Assembly (NCBI RefSeq): GCF_900101175.1
Contig: NZ_FNFQ01000006.1
Location: forward strand, 62,001 to 126,000
Length of the DNA: 64,000 nt
Direction: 5' to 3'
Origin: Stenotrophomonas pavanii
Lineage (GTDB): Bacteria; Pseudomonadota; Gammaproteobacteria; Xanthomonadales; Xanthomonadaceae
The notes under the pieces are model-generated. The model was given only the letters and a program-made list of their open reading frames with translations, was not told the DNA's origin and did not search any database. The position numbers were made by a program, and so were the translations under genes. This document shows, one piece after another, positions 11,598-20,654 of the stretch; within the stretch, counting starts at the first letter, position 1, and every line of letters begins with the position of its first letter.

Positions 11598-13094
11598 ATG
11601 AAGTCCCTGCTGCTCACTGCCGCGCTCTGCGTCGGCCTGCTCGTCGCCCCTGCCAGCGTGCTGGCGGCGCCCGACGCCGACCCCAAGCCCGACCCGAAAG
11701 ACGAGAAGACCGAAGCGCCTGCGCTGCCCGCCGATGCCTCGGCCCGCCAGAGCATGCGCCTGGCAGGCCGCACGCTCGACTACACCGCCACCGTCGGCAC
11801 CCTGCCGGTGCGCGATGCCAAGGGCAAGGTGATCGCCGATGTGGTGTTCACCGCCTATACGATGCCGGGCAAGGACCGGCCGGTGACCTTCGCGCTCAAC
11901 GGCGGTCCCGGCGCGTCGTCGGTGTACCTCAACATGGGCGCGATCGGACCCAAGGTGGTGACCTTCGGCTCCGAGGGTGACAGCGCGTCGGCGCCGGCGA
12001 CCCTGCACGACAACCCGGGTACCTGGCTGGACTTCACCGATCTGGTGTTCATCGATCCGGTCGGCACCGGCTTCAGCCGCGCGCGCATTGGCGACGAGGA
12101 AGCGAAAAAGCAGCTGTACAACCCTGCCGCCGACATCGAATACCTGTCGCGCTCGATCTACGACTGGCTGCTGCGCAACCAGCGCATGGCATCGCGCAAG
12201 TACCTGACCGGCGAGAGCTACGGTGGCTACCGTGGCCCGCGCATCACCCACTTCCTGCAGACCCGGCTGGGCGTGGCGATGAACGGCCTGGTGCTGGTTT
12301 CGCCCTACCTGAGCCCGACCCTGGAAGACAACGCCGACGTCTCGCCGATGGCGTGGATGCAGACGCTGCCGTCGATCGCTGCCGCGCACCTGGAGCGCCA
12401 GGGCAGGTTGACCGATGCGGCGATGCGTGAGGTGGTGGAGTACACCCGTGGCGACTACGCCACCGCATTGATGAAGGGCCGCAGCGATCCGCAGGCAACC
12501 GAGGCGATGCTGCGCCGGGTGACCGAGCTGACCGGGCTGGACCCGCAGTTCGTGCGCCGTGCCGGTGGCCGCCTGGAAACGCAGGCCTACCTGCGCGAGG
12601 TGTTCCGCGACAAGGGCACGCTGGGCAGCCGCTACGACTCCAACGTGACCGCGTTCGACCCATTCCCGAATGATCCGGAACAGCGCGCCAACGATCCGCT
12701 ACTGGACAGCATCATCGCGCCGACCACCACGGCGATGGTCGACTTCGTGACACGCGTGGTCGGCTGGAAAGTAGATGCGCGCTACCAGGCGCTGAACTAC
12801 GACGTGAACCGGCTGTGGGACCGCAATGGCGAACTGCGCCAGGGCGCGGTGACCCAGCTGCGCCAGGCAGTGGCGATCGACCCGCACCTGCAGGTGCTGA
12901 TCGTGCATGGCTGGAACGACCTGTCGTGCCCGTTCATGGGATCGATCCTGACCGTGGACCAGATGCCGACGATGGGCAGCAATCCGGACCGGGTGCAGGT
13001 GCGCAGCTATCCGGGCGGGCACATGTTCTACAGCCGTGCCGACAGCCAGGCGGCGTTCCGCAAGGATGTGCAGGCCCTGTTCCAACGGAATTGA
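11598..13094 (+). CDS. Secreted serine carboxypeptidase, peptidase family S10
   Basis: A 498-residue exported peptidase. A signal peptide covers about residues 1-25 (MKSLLLTAALCVGLLVAPAS, cleaved near LAA), followed by a Pro/Asp/Lys-rich linker. The catalytic triad is visible: Ser207 in GESYGG, Asp441 in HGWNDLSCPF and His475 in PGGHMFYSR. The oxyanion segment NGGPGASSVYLNMGAIGP is also present. The ATG at 11598 was chosen because it begins the signal peptide; the upstream in-frame extension does not. S10 enzymes remove C-terminal residues at acidic pH and act in the periplasm or outside the cell. A composite inverted repeat and a terminator follow. Confidence 0.9.
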   Translation: MKSLLLTAALCVGLLVAPASVLAAPDADPKPDPKDEKTEAPALPADASARQSMRLAGRTLDYTATVGTLPVRDAKGKVIADVVFTAYTMPGKDRPVTFALNGGPGASSVYLNMGAIGPKVVTFGSEGDSASAPATLHDNPGTWLDFTDLVFIDPVGTGFSRARIGDEEAKKQLYNPAADIEYLSRSIYDWLLRNQRMASRKYLTGESYGGYRGPRITHFLQTRLGVAMNGLVLVSPYLSPTLEDNADVSPMAWMQTLPSIAAAHLERQGRLTDAAMREVVEYTRGDYATALMKGRSDPQATEAMLRRVTELTGLDPQFVRRAGGRLETQAYLREVFRDKGTLGSRYDSNVTAFDPFPNDPEQRANDPLLDSIIAPTTTAMVDFVTRVVGWKVDARYQALNYDVNRLWDRNGELRQGAVTQLRQAVAIDPHLQVLIVHGWNDLSCPFMGSILTVDQMPTMGSNPDRVQVRSYPGGHMFYSRADSQAAFRKDVQALFQRN

Positions 13095-13180
13095 GGGGTT
13101 CGGCCGGGCCTGTGGCCCGGCACCCGCTGACAGCAACGGCAAGATCAACGGCAAAGCTGGCTTCGTGAGGGCTTGCGAGG

Positions 13181-13270
13181 CGGGGTGGATAGGCAGGGCA
13201 CGCCGTAAACCCGTCCATGGGGGCTCGATGGCGCCATCCATGGCGCCAACGGTCCTGCCTATCCACCCCA
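13181..13270. repeat. Composite inverted-repeat element, copy A
   Basis: The ends CGGGGTGGATAGGCAGG (13181-13197) and CCTGCCTATCCACCCC (13254-13269) are inverted repeats. Between them, read on the minus strand, is the core ACCGTTGGCGCCATGGATGG followed by CGCCATCGAGCCCCCA, then GGGTTTACGGCG. The same core lies in a second element at 20655-20838 with different but also inverted ends. No coding sequence is inside. It is an interspersed element of unknown function. Confidence 0.7.
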
Positions 13271-13350
13271 CCCCGCCGCTGACAGGTTCCTGCTGCTGTT
13301 GGTGCCGACCGTTGGTCGGCACGCTGGATACCGAAGAATGATCGACCATG

Positions 13351-13382
13351 AAAAAAGCCCGCCGGAATCCGGCGGGCTTTTT
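13351..13382. terminator. Bidirectional intrinsic terminator
   Basis: AAAAAA-GCCCGCCGG-AAT-CCGGCGGGC-TTTTT: a perfect 9-bp G+C stem with a 3-nt loop flanked by A and T runs. It can serve the rightward peptidase transcript and the leftward phosphate-transporter transcript, which converge here. Confidence 0.88.
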
Positions 13383-13390
13383 CGATTGTC

Positions 13391-13430
13391 GGGGTCAGAT
13401 CCCTTTCCTCAGGGGAAGGGCTCTGACCCC
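13391..13430. repeat. GGGGTC...GACCC gene-end palindrome (copy 2)
   Basis: GGGGTCAGATCCCTTTCC ... GGGAAGGGCTCTGACCCC, an imperfect inverted repeat ending 13 bp after the stop of the leftward phosphate transporter gene. It belongs to the same family as the elements at 10723, 20592 and 47159. Confidence 0.7.
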
Positions 13431-13443
13431 AGGGCTGCGGGCA

Positions 13444-14565
13444 TCAGGTCCAGCCGAACAGCTCGAACAGCTTCAGGATCAGGTAGGCGCAGCCGCCGGC
13501 CGCCGGGATGGTCAGGATCCAGGCCCAGACGATGCGCTCGATCACGCCGAACTTCAGCGAACGCGGGTTCTTGGCGAAACCGACGCCCATGATCGCGGTG
13601 GAGATGCTGTGCGTGGTCGAGACCGGCATGCCGAAGTGGGCCGCCAGGGTCAGGATGGTGGCCGAGCTGGTCTCCGCGGCGAAACCGTGGATCGGGTGCA
13701 GCTTGACCATCTTGTGGCCCAGGGTCTTGATGATCTTCCAGCCGCCCGAAGCGGTACCGGCCGCCATCACCACCGCACAGGTCAGCACGATCCACATCGC
13801 GATGCCGTCACCGGCATGCGCGTCCGGGTGCATGAAGGCCAGCCAGGACGGCAGGTCATCCAGTGCGCCGGTGGCTTCGGCACCGATCAGGGTCATGGCG
13901 ATGATGCCCATCGTCTTCTGGGCGTCGTTGTGGCCGTGGGCAAAGCCCATGTAGGCCGCCGACGCGATCTGCGCCTTGCCGAAGAACGCGTTGACGATGC
14001 GCGGACGGGCCAGGCGGCCGATGGCGCCACCGACCTTGGCCAGGCCGGCAATCAGCGCCCACAGCAGCACCATCACCACGATGCCGAGCAGGAAACCGGC
14101 GATCGGCGAGGTGATCATCGGCACGAACACCTTCCACAGCAGGCCCTTGTTCTGCGCCCAGCTGCCCAGGCGCTCGGACCAGATCAGCGCGTCCCAGTTG
14201 TTGTGGGCCGCGGCCAGGCCGGCACCGCAGAGGCCACCGATCAGCGCGTGCGAGGACGAGGACGGCAGGCCCTTCCACCAGGTGATCAGGTTCCAGATGA
14301 TGCCGCCCAGCAGGGCGCACAGGATCACCTGCGGGGTGACCTCGACCACGTTGGTGTTGAGCAGGCCCGAGGCGATGGTCAACGCCACCGCGGTGCCGGT
14401 CAGCGCACCGATGAGGTTCATGAAGGCGGCCAGCATCACCGCCCAGCCGGGCGAGAGCACCTTGGTCGCCACCACGGTGGCAATGGAGTTGGCAGTGTCG
14501 TGGAAGCCGTTGATGAACTCGAAGACGAGCGCGGCCAGGATCACCACCAGGACAAGGGTCAACAT
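13444..14565 (-). CDS. PiT-family inorganic phosphate transporter
   Basis: A 373-residue inner-membrane carrier with about ten hydrophobic segments. It contains the duplicated PiT signature: FEFINGFHDTANSIATVVATK in the N-terminal half and YMGFAHGHNDAQKTMGIIAM in the C-terminal half. PSSSSHALIGGLCGAGL and PVSTTHSISTAIMGVG are the other paired repeats. Family members import phosphate (or metal-phosphate) by proton or sodium symport. The gene lies 13 bp after a DUF47 gene, the standard pairing for low-affinity phosphate uptake. Downstream are a gene-end palindrome and a terminator. Confidence 0.94.
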   Translation of the reverse strand: MLTLVLVVILAALVFEFINGFHDTANSIATVVATKVLSPGWAVMLAAFMNLIGALTGTAVALTIASGLLNTNVVEVTPQVILCALLGGIIWNLITWWKGLPSSSSHALIGGLCGAGLAAAHNNWDALIWSERLGSWAQNKGLLWKVFVPMITSPIAGFLLGIVVMVLLWALIAGLAKVGGAIGRLARPRIVNAFFGKAQIASAAYMGFAHGHNDAQKTMGIIAMTLIGAEATGALDDLPSWLAFMHPDAHAGDGIAMWIVLTCAVVMAAGTASGGWKIIKTLGHKMVKLHPIHGFAAETSSATILTLAAHFGMPVSTTHSISTAIMGVGFAKNPRSLKFGVIERIVWAWILTIPAAGGCAYLILKLFELFGWT

Positions 14566-14578
14566 GCGGCGGCGTCCG

Positions 14579-15205
14579 TCAGCTGTTCTTCAACACGATC
14601 TGGTACGCCACCACGCCGGCCTCGCGGCAGCGGTCGATGGCCTTTTCCAGGATCTCGAAGAATTCCTTCAGCAGGAACATCTGCAGGTTGTCCAGGCGGC
14701 CCGAATAGATGTCGCGGTACAGCTCGAGCATCAGGCGGTCGGCCTCGTTCTCCAGCGAGCGCAGCTTCTCGTTAAGCGCGGTCATCCGGTCCAAGTTCAT
14801 GTGGCGCAGGTCTGCCACCATCTCCACCACCACGCCGGCGGCCTGTTCCAGCATCGCCGCGCGCGGCGCGAAGTCGATGTGCTCCAGGTGGGTCGTGGCC
14901 AGCGAATAGCGATCGGCGAACTTCTCGATCTGCTTCGGAATCTTGTACAGCGCCGAGCCCAGCGCTTCGATGTCTTCGCGCTCGATCGGGGTCATGAAGC
15001 TGTCCACCAGCGCCTGGCTGATCTTGTCCGAGGCGGCGCGTTCGCGCAGGCGGGCCAGCTTGAAGGCGTCCAGCGCGGGCTGGCGATCGGCCTCGCGCAG
15101 CATGGAATGCAGTGCCTTGGCGGCGTCGGAAGCCGCGACGGCAGCCTCATCGAGCAGGGTGTAGAACTGTTTGCCGGAACCGAAAATGGTCTGCAGAGAG
15201 AACAT
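14579..15205 (-). CDS. DUF47 (PhoU-like) partner of the phosphate transporter
   Basis: A 208-residue all-helical cytoplasmic protein starting MFSLQTIFGSGKQFYTLLDE. This opening, with IPKQIEKFADRYSLA and the acidic block RSLENEADRLMLELYRDIYS in the second half, is the DUF47/PhoU-divergent family. ENEADR and related acidic motifs bind metal in PhoU-type proteins. Neighbouring DUF47 proteins are thought to gate or regulate the PiT carrier. The ATG at 15205 precedes the conserved start; the in-frame extension to 15241 is not conserved. Confidence 0.9.
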   Translation of the reverse strand: MFSLQTIFGSGKQFYTLLDEAAVAASDAAKALHSMLREADRQPALDAFKLARLRERAASDKISQALVDSFMTPIEREDIEALGSALYKIPKQIEKFADRYSLATTHLEHIDFAPRAAMLEQAAGVVVEMVADLRHMNLDRMTALNEKLRSLENEADRLMLELYRDIYSGRLDNLQMFLLKEFFEILEKAIDRCREAGVVAYQIVLKNS

Positions 15206-15488
15206 TGAGAAACCTGTCAGCCGTCGCGGGAAGGACGGCACCAGACGGAATTATGACGGCTAGATGACCATCACGGGTATCCCCGCCCCCTTTCGGGGCG
15301 CCGGAACCCCCAACCTGAACAGGCGGTTGCCACCCTGCCACGCCCCTTTGCTAAGATGCCAGCGCGCCTTCGGGCGCACCTTATGGACGACGACCCTTAT
15401 CCCCCTGCGCCGCGCCGGACCCCGTTCCTGAGCGCCTGCCGCCATCGCAAGCACCCGCCCTCCCTGCCACCAACCGGGGACGACGCCC

Positions 15489-16802
15489 GTGTTTGAAATG
15501 ATCCTGATTGTCTTCGCGCTTGTTCTGCTGAACGGCTTCTTCGCCATGTCCGAGATGTCGGTCATGACCTCGCGCAAGAGTCGCCTGAAGCAGATGGCTG
15601 CCACCTCCAAGCGCGCGGCCAAGGCGCTGGAGCTGTCGGAGAAGCCGGAGAGCTTCCTGTCCACCGTGCAGATCGGCATCACCGTGATCGGCGTGCTGAC
15701 CGGCTACCTCGGCGGTGAGGCGCTGGGCGAGGCCTTCGCCGGCTGGATCCAGGGGCTGATGCCGGGGTTTGCGTACGCGGGCAACATCGGTACCGCACTG
15801 GCCGTCAGCCTGATCACCTTCATCACGCTGATCTTCGGCGAACTGGTGCCCAAGCGCCTGGCGCTGACCCGCTCAGAGGCGATTGCCGGCCTGGTCGCGA
15901 TGCCGATGAGCTGGTTGGCCAAGCTGGCCCTGCCCTTCGTCTGGCTGCTGTCCAAGACCACCCAGCTGGTGCTGCGCCTGTTCGGCCTGGGCAAGGATGA
16001 AGTCGCCTCGGTGACTGAAGAAGAGATCCGCATGCTCGTGGCCGAGAGCCATGAAGCCGGCGTGATCGACGCCCACGAGCGCGACATGATGAACCGTGTC
16101 ATGCGCCTGGGTGACCGCACCGCCGACAGCCTGATGACCCCGCGCAACCGCATTGCCTGGCTGGACACCCAGGCCGGGCTGGAGCGCAACCTGGAAATCA
16201 TGGCCGAGCACGAGTTCTCGCGGTACCCGGTGTACCGCGACAACGACATGGACGTGGTCGGCGTGCTTGAACTGAAGTCGCTGGCCACGCGCATGGCGCG
16301 CGGCGACAACGCGCTGTTCCAGACCCTGCGCGAACCGCTGTACGTCTCCGAATCGACCCATGCGATGAAGCTGCTGGAGATCTTCCGCGAGGAACAGCAG
16401 TCGATGGCGCTGGTGGTGGACGAGTACGGCGAGATCCAGGGCCTGGTGACCATCAGCGACCTGATGGGCGCCGTCGTCGGCCGCCTGCAGGCGGTGGAGA
16501 ATGCCGATGAAGACGCGCTGGTGGTGACCCGCGAGGACGGTTCGCTGCTGGTGGATGGCTCGCTGCCGATCGAAGACCTACGCGAGCTGATCGGCAGCAA
16601 CGAGCTGCCCGATGCCGAGGACGGCGATTACTACACCCTGGCCGGCATGTGCATCCACTACTTCGGCCGCATCCCGCACGCAGGCGAGTACTTCGACTGG
16701 GCCGGCTGGCGCTTCGAAGTGGTCGACCTGGACGGTGCGCGGGTGGACAAGCTGCTGCTGCGCACGCTGTCCGACGAGCAGGCCGATGAGCTCACCGCCT
16801 GA
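15489..16802 (+). CDS. CNNM/CorC-type membrane protein (HlyC/CorC family)
   Basis: A 437-residue protein starting at GTG 15489. The N-terminal DUF21 domain (about 1-180) has MSEMSVMTSRKSRLKQ and four membrane segments, including ITLIFGELVPKRLALTRSE. Two CBS domains follow (about 200-330; MTPRNRIAWLD..., SRYPVYRDNDMDVVGVLEL, MALVVDEYGEIQGLVTISDL). The C-terminal CorC/HlyC domain ends the protein. Family members affect Mg/Co efflux; the old haemolysin label is not supported by this sequence. The 3' end overlaps the next gene by 17 bp. Confidence 0.92.
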   Translation: MFEMILIVFALVLLNGFFAMSEMSVMTSRKSRLKQMAATSKRAAKALELSEKPESFLSTVQIGITVIGVLTGYLGGEALGEAFAGWIQGLMPGFAYAGNIGTALAVSLITFITLIFGELVPKRLALTRSEAIAGLVAMPMSWLAKLALPFVWLLSKTTQLVLRLFGLGKDEVASVTEEEIRMLVAESHEAGVIDAHERDMMNRVMRLGDRTADSLMTPRNRIAWLDTQAGLERNLEIMAEHEFSRYPVYRDNDMDVVGVLELKSLATRMARGDNALFQTLREPLYVSESTHAMKLLEIFREEQQSMALVVDEYGEIQGLVTISDLMGAVVGRLQAVENADEDALVVTREDGSLLVDGSLPIEDLRELIGSNELPDAEDGDYYTLAGMCIHYFGRIPHAGEYFDWAGWRFEVVDLDGARVDKLLLRTLSDEQADELTA

Positions 16803-17445
16803 GGCCGGCCAGGGTCCAGGCGGCGAGCGCCCGGCCTACCGCAACGAGGGCATCCGCACCCTGCTGGAGATGTTTGCCTCCGGCGACCCGGCCGAGCACA
16901 TGCCGCTGGGCCAGATTCTCGGCAACCTGCAGCAGAGCGCGTTCGGCGTGTTCCTGTTCGTGGCGATCCTGCCGTCCTTCATCCCGATCCCGGGCATGGG
17001 CGGCGCGGTCAGTGGCCCGCTGGTGATCCTGATCGGCCTGCAGATGCTGTTCTGCCTGCGACGGCCCTGGCTGCCCGGTTTCGTCGCCCGCCGCGGGCCC
17101 AAGCGCGGCACCATGCACCGTTTCCTGGACCGCATCGACCGGCCGCTGCGACGCCTGGACAGGATGCTGAGGCCACGCCTGCCGCAGCTGCTGACGCCTC
17201 TCCCCGCCCACGCCTTCAGCGGCCTGCTGCTGGTGCTGCTGGGCCTGCTGCTGTCGTTGCCGATTCCCTTCACCAACTTCCTGTTCGGCTTCCAGCTGCT
17301 GCTGTTTTCGTTGGCGCTGCTGGAACGCGATGGCGCGCTGATGCTGTTCAACTGGATCGCCGCGTTGGCGGCGATCGCCTTCTTCGGTTTCAGTTCGGGG
17401 CAGCTGGTGGGTTACACGGTGGACCTGTTCCAGCGCTGGTTCTGA
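16786..17445 (+). CDS. ExoD-family membrane protein (exopolysaccharide synthesis-like)
   Basis: A 219-residue protein with a short hydrophilic start (MSSPPEAGQGPGGERPAY) and membrane segments around residues 50-90 and 140-210. FVAILPSFIPIPGMGGAVSGPLVILIGLQML is the ExoD signature (split here by position: FIPIPGMGG and GPLVILIGLQ), and LPIPFTNFL repeats it in the second half. ExoD was named from rhizobial exopolysaccharide mutants; its biochemical role is not established. The ATG at 16786 lies inside the CorC-like gene, a 17-bp overlap. The last codons (TVDLFQRWF) and stop start a four-copy tandem array just downstream. Confidence 0.85.
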   Translation: MSSPPEAGQGPGGERPAYRNEGIRTLLEMFASGDPAEHMPLGQILGNLQQSAFGVFLFVAILPSFIPIPGMGGAVSGPLVILIGLQMLFCLRRPWLPGFVARRGPKRGTMHRFLDRIDRPLRRLDRMLRPRLPQLLTPLPAHAFSGLLLVLLGLLLSLPIPFTNFLFGFQLLLFSLALLERDGALMLFNWIAALAAIAFFGFSSGQLVGYTVDLFQRWF

Positions 17446-18013
17446 GCCGGAACCCGGTAGAACCGGCCGCTGGCCGGCCGCCACGTTTCCAGGTTTGCCG
17501 GCCAGCGGCCGGCACTACCAATACGGGACGACGGGCATCACCGACTGAGGCTGTTCAACTGGATCGCCGCGACGGTGGACCTGTTCCAGCGCTGGTTCCG
17601 AGCCGGAACCCGGTAGAGCCGGCCGCTGGCCGGCTGCCACGTTTCCAGGTCTGCCGGCCAGCGGCCGGCACTACCAATACCCGGACACCGATCATCACCG
17701 ACTGAGGCTGTTCAACTGGATCGCCGCGACGGTGGACCTGTTCCAGCGCTGGTTCCGAGCCGGAACCCGGTAGAGCCGGCCGCTGGCCGGCTGCCACGTT
17801 TCCAGGTCTGCCGGTCAGCGGCCGGCACTACCCGTACCGGACATCGGTCATCACCGACTGAGGCTGTTCAACTGGCTCGACGCGACGGTGGACCTGTTCC
17901 AGCGCTGGTTCTGAGCCGGAACCCGGTAGAACCGGCCGCTGGCCGGCCGCCACGTTTCCAGGTCTGCCGGCCAGCGGCCGGCACTACCAATACCGGACGT
18001 CGGTGATCACCGA
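17421..18013 (+). repeat. Four tandem 156-157-bp units carrying the ExoD gene tail and a SMAG pair
   Basis: Units begin with GGACCTGTTCCAGCGCTGGT at 17421, 17577, 17734 and 17890 (periods 156, 157, 156). Each unit holds the last codons of the ExoD-like gene, a GTAG...CTAC inverted palindrome pair, and a linker ending CACCGACTGAGG. Units 2-4 are preceded by CTGTTCAACTGGATCGCCGC fused directly to ACGGTGGACC, so the duplicated coding tail reads LFNWIAATVDLFQRWF; the real gene has 17 more residues between IAA and TVD. Units 2 and 3 have CGA where the gene has the TGA stop; unit 4 has TGA. The array ends at the stop of the leftward flavin-binding gene. Confidence 0.93.
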
Positions 18014-18504
18014 AGATCGATGAAGCCGTTGTCGGCCAGTTGCGCCGGCTCGTCCTGCACCGCCGACAGCACGAAATTCAACGCCTTGCCCAGCAGCGTG
18101 CCCGGACCATCCCAATACTCGGCCGAATCGGCCCGCACGTGGATCAGGCGCAGGTTCGGGTCGTCCTTGCCGCCGGGGAAGAACAGCTTCATCGCCGGCG
18201 ACCACAGTTCCTCGATCTTCGCGCGGTCGTCAACGATGCGCGCGCGCCCTGCCACCGAGACGTAGGTGTTCTTCGAAGGCGAGGCATAGGCCACGTTGAC
18301 GTGCGGATCAAGCGCGATCTCGGCAACCTTCGGGCTGTCGGCGGTGATGACGAACCACAGGTCACCGTCGAAGGTGACCTGCTGGGTGGCCAGCGGCCGG
18401 CTGTAGAGCCGCCCGTCGACGCCGGTGGTGGTGAACATCGCCACCTCCACGTCCTTGATCAGTTCGGCCAGCTGGGCGATGTGTTCGGCGCGGGTATCCG
18501 CCAT
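18007..18504 (-). CDS. Pyridoxamine 5'-phosphate oxidase-family (general stress protein 26-like) flavin protein
   Basis: A 165-residue split-barrel protein. Recognisable parts are the N-terminal helix (HIAQLAELIKDVEVAMFTTT), the strand with GRLYSRPLATQQVTFDGDLWFVI, and VNVAYASPSKNTYVSVAGRARIVDDRAKIEELWSP (conserved in the general-stress branch), then MKLFFPGGKDDPNLRLIHV. These proteins bind FMN, FAD or F420 loosely; the reaction is not deducible. The ATG at 18504 has GGAG 7 nt upstream. The 3' end of the gene touches the tandem array. Confidence 0.86.
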   Translation of the reverse strand: MADTRAEHIAQLAELIKDVEVAMFTTTGVDGRLYSRPLATQQVTFDGDLWFVITADSPKVAEIALDPHVNVAYASPSKNTYVSVAGRARIVDDRAKIEELWSPAMKLFFPGGKDDPNLRLIHVRADSAEYWDGPGTLLGKALNFVLSAVQDEPAQLADNGFIDLR

Positions 18505-18571
18505 GGGAGGCTCCAATGGGTAGAGCCCCCATCAGACCCGTCGCGGCTGCAACGGGCCGTGACGCCATTGT

Positions 18572-19567
18572 TCAGCCCGCGTGGCGGGCGTGCCAGGCCT
18601 GCATCGCCAGTTCGAACGAACGCAGGCGCGCGCGGTGGTCATACAGGTTGGCGGTGAGCATCAGCTCGTCCGGCGAGTGCCGCTCAACGAACGCGGCGAT
18701 GCCATCGGCCACCTGCTGCGGATCGCCGAGCACGGTGCAGGCCAGGGCCCGCTCCACGCCGAGCTTTTCGTGCGGCTCCCAGAACGCTTCAATGTCGTCG
18801 ATCGGCGCCGGAATCTTGCCCGGCCGGCCGCGGCGCAGGTTGACGAAACTCTGCTGCTGGCTGGTGAACAGGCGGCGCGATTCAGCCTCGCTGTCACTGG
18901 CGACGACATTCAGGGCCAGCATCGCTTGCGGCTGCTTCAACGTGGCTGAGGGGCGGAACTCGCGGCGGTACACCGCCAGCGCCTCGTCCATGGCGTCGGG
19001 CGCGAAGTGCGAAGCGAACGCATAGGGCAGGCCCATCGCGGCGGCCATGCGCGCGCCGAACAGGCTGGAGCCCAGGATCCAGGTCGGCACCCGCAGGCCA
19101 CCGCCCGGAACCGCCTGCACCGCCTGCCCGGGCTGTACCGGCTCGAAGTAGTGCAGCAGCTCGCGCACGTCCTGCGGAAACTGGTCGGCGCTGTCAAAGT
19201 AGCGGCGCAGTGCACGCGCAGTCGGCTGATCGGTGCCCGGCGCACGGCCGAGGCCGAGATCGATGCGGTCCGGATACAGCGACGCCAGCGTGCCGAACTG
19301 CTCGGCCACCTGCAGCGGCGCATGGTTGGGAAGCATGATGCCGCCGGCACCGACGCGGATGCGCCGCGTGCCGCCCGCGACGTGGCCGATCAGCACGGCC
19401 GTGGCCGCGCTGGCGATGCCCGGCATGTTGTGGTGTTCGGCCAGCCAGTAGCGGCGGTAGCCCAGCGCATCGGCATGCTGGGCCAGTTCCAGCATGTTGG
19501 CGAAGGCGGCGGTGGTGTCACTGCCCTCGCAGACCGGGGCCAGGTCAAGGATCGACAACGGGATCAT
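18572..19567 (-). CDS. LLM-class flavin-dependent oxidoreductase (YhbW-like)
   Basis: A 331-residue luciferase-like monooxygenase. The start [15 protein letters not shown], the block [40 protein letters not shown] and [14 protein letters not shown] are characteristic of the YhbW branch with a TIM-barrel FMNH2 site. The substrate is unknown for the branch. The ATG at 19567 precedes the conserved SILDLAP; twelve further upstream in-frame codons are not conserved. A SMAG pair separates it from trhO upstream. Confidence 0.88.
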   Translation of the reverse strand: MIPLSILDLAPVCEGSDTTAAFANMLELAQHADALGYRRYWLAEHHNMPGIASAATAVLIGHVAGGTRRIRVGAGGIMLPNHAPLQVAEQFGTLASLYPDRIDLGLGRAPGTDQPTARALRRYFDSADQFPQDVRELLHYFEPVQPGQAVQAVPGGGLRVPTWILGSSLFGARMAAAMGLPYAFASHFAPDAMDEALAVYRREFRPSATLKQPQAMLALNVVASDSEAESRRLFTSQQQSFVNLRRGRPGKIPAPIDDIEAFWEPHEKLGVERALACTVLGDPQQVADGIAAFVERHSPDELMLTANLYDHRARLRSFELAMQAWHARHAG

Positions 19568-19713
19568 CAGCGGTTTTCCGTCACAGGATCCCCCCTGCAT
19601 GGGGTCGGCCGGGCGCAGCGGCCAGTGCCGGTGGCAGGATGCTGATTCCCGCGGCGCGGGTTCGGCGCTGACCGGGCCGATCCGGGTGCCCTCATCCGCG
19701 ACAAGCGCGATTG

Positions 19714-19773
19714 GTGGTGCCGGCCGCTGGCCGGCATTCAGGTAGAGGGCAGCCGGCCAGCGGCCGGCTCTAC
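19714..19773. repeat. GTAG-type (SMAG) inverted palindrome pair
   Basis: The left unit begins GTGGTGCCGGCCGCTGGCCG (GTGG instead of GTAG) and the right unit ends CGGCCGGCTCTAC at 19773. The right unit is a full GTAG element on the minus strand. It ends 11 bp before the trhO stop codon at 19784. Confidence 0.75.
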
Positions 19774-19783
19774 CGGAGCGCAG

Positions 19784-20551
19784 TCAGAACGCGCTCGGGC
19801 GCGGCTCCGGCAACGGCTGGTCGACCATCGGCTTCAGTTCCGCATCCAGCGCAATGCGCTCGTCGAACACGAAGCAGCGGCCTTCGTAACCCTCGCCGCC
19901 CACCTCCTCGAAGTACCCCAGGATGCCGCCGTCGAGCTGCAGGACGTTGTCCATGCCGTCGTTGACCATCCACAGCGCCGCTTTCTCGCAGCGGATGCCA
20001 CCGGTGCAGAAGCTGACCACCGTGCTGTCCTTCAACGCTTCGCGGTGCGGCGCCAGCGCCTCGGGCAGCTCGGTGAACTTGTGGATGGGCAGCACCAGCG
20101 CATCCTTGAACGTGCCGTACTCCACTTCCTGCAGGTTGCGGGTATCGAGCATCACCACCGGCTTGCCGGCGTCGTCATGCCCCTGCCGCAGCCAGCGCTG
20201 CACGGTGGCCGGGGCGACCGCCGGTGCGCGCGGATAGTCCAGCGGCTGGCCGTCATCGCGACGGAAGCTGATGATCTCGTCCTTCACCTTGGCCTTCAGC
20301 CTTGCGAACGGCTGGTGCTCGCTGAGGCTGGTCTTGACCCGCATACCGGCGAAACGCACATCGGCGCGCAGCGCCGCGTAGAAGTCCTCGACCGCGTCCG
20401 GTGCACCGGCCAGGAACAGGTTCAGTCCCTCGCCCGCCACCAGGATCGTGCCCCGCAACCCGCCCGCCTGGGCACACGCCAGCAGCTGGTCGCACAGGGC
20501 CTGGGGGTGGTCGATGACGGCGAAATGGTAGGCAGCGGTGTTGGCGATCAT
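19784..20551 (-). CDS. trhO: tRNA uridine(34) hydroxylase TrhO (rhodanese-like, YceA family)
   Basis: A 255-residue enzyme that forms 5-hydroxyuridine at tRNA wobble position 34 using oxygen. The N-terminal acylphosphatase-like domain has GTILVAGEGLNLFLAG. The rhodanese domain has VMLDTRNLQEVEYGTFKDA and the active-site loop FCTGGIRCEKA with catalytic Cys182. LDGGILGYFEEVGG is also typical. The C-terminal segment after FVFDERIALD is short. Length agrees with the shorter form of the family. The gene stands alone between repeat elements. Confidence 0.92.
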   Translation of the reverse strand: MIANTAAYHFAVIDHPQALCDQLLACAQAGGLRGTILVAGEGLNLFLAGAPDAVEDFYAALRADVRFAGMRVKTSLSEHQPFARLKAKVKDEIISFRRDDGQPLDYPRAPAVAPATVQRWLRQGHDDAGKPVVMLDTRNLQEVEYGTFKDALVLPIHKFTELPEALAPHREALKDSTVVSFCTGGIRCEKAALWMVNDGMDNVLQLDGGILGYFEEVGGEGYEGRCFVFDERIALDAELKPMVDQPLPEPRPSAF

Positions 20552-20591
20552 CCCGCCATTTTAGCGCCTCCCGCCCGCACAGACAGATTCA

Positions 20592-20630
20592 GGGGTCAGC
20601 GCCCTCTGCACGGCAGAGGGATCCGGCCCC
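20592..20630. repeat. GGGGTC...GGCCCC gene-end palindrome (copy 3)
   Basis: GGGGTCAGCGCCCTCTGC ... GCAGAGGGATCCGGCCCC, an imperfect inverted repeat of the same family as 10723, 13391 and 47159. This copy is upstream of trhO rather than beside a gene end; the inner stem sequence differs (CCCTCTGC instead of CCTTTCC) but remains complementary. Confidence 0.65.
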
Positions 20631-20654
20631 GGCAGGCACCCGAAACCTGTCAGA

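Noticed and set aside
15489-16802. Haemolysin function for the CorC/HlyC-type protein
   Set aside because: The domain order (DUF21, CBS pair, CorC_HlyC) is that of divalent-metal transport proteins; the haemolysin name is historical.
17421-18013. Regular repeats that might suggest a CRISPR array
   Set aside because: The repeats are 156-157 bp head-to-tail units with no unique spacers and no cas genes nearby. They derive from a gene end plus SMAG elements.
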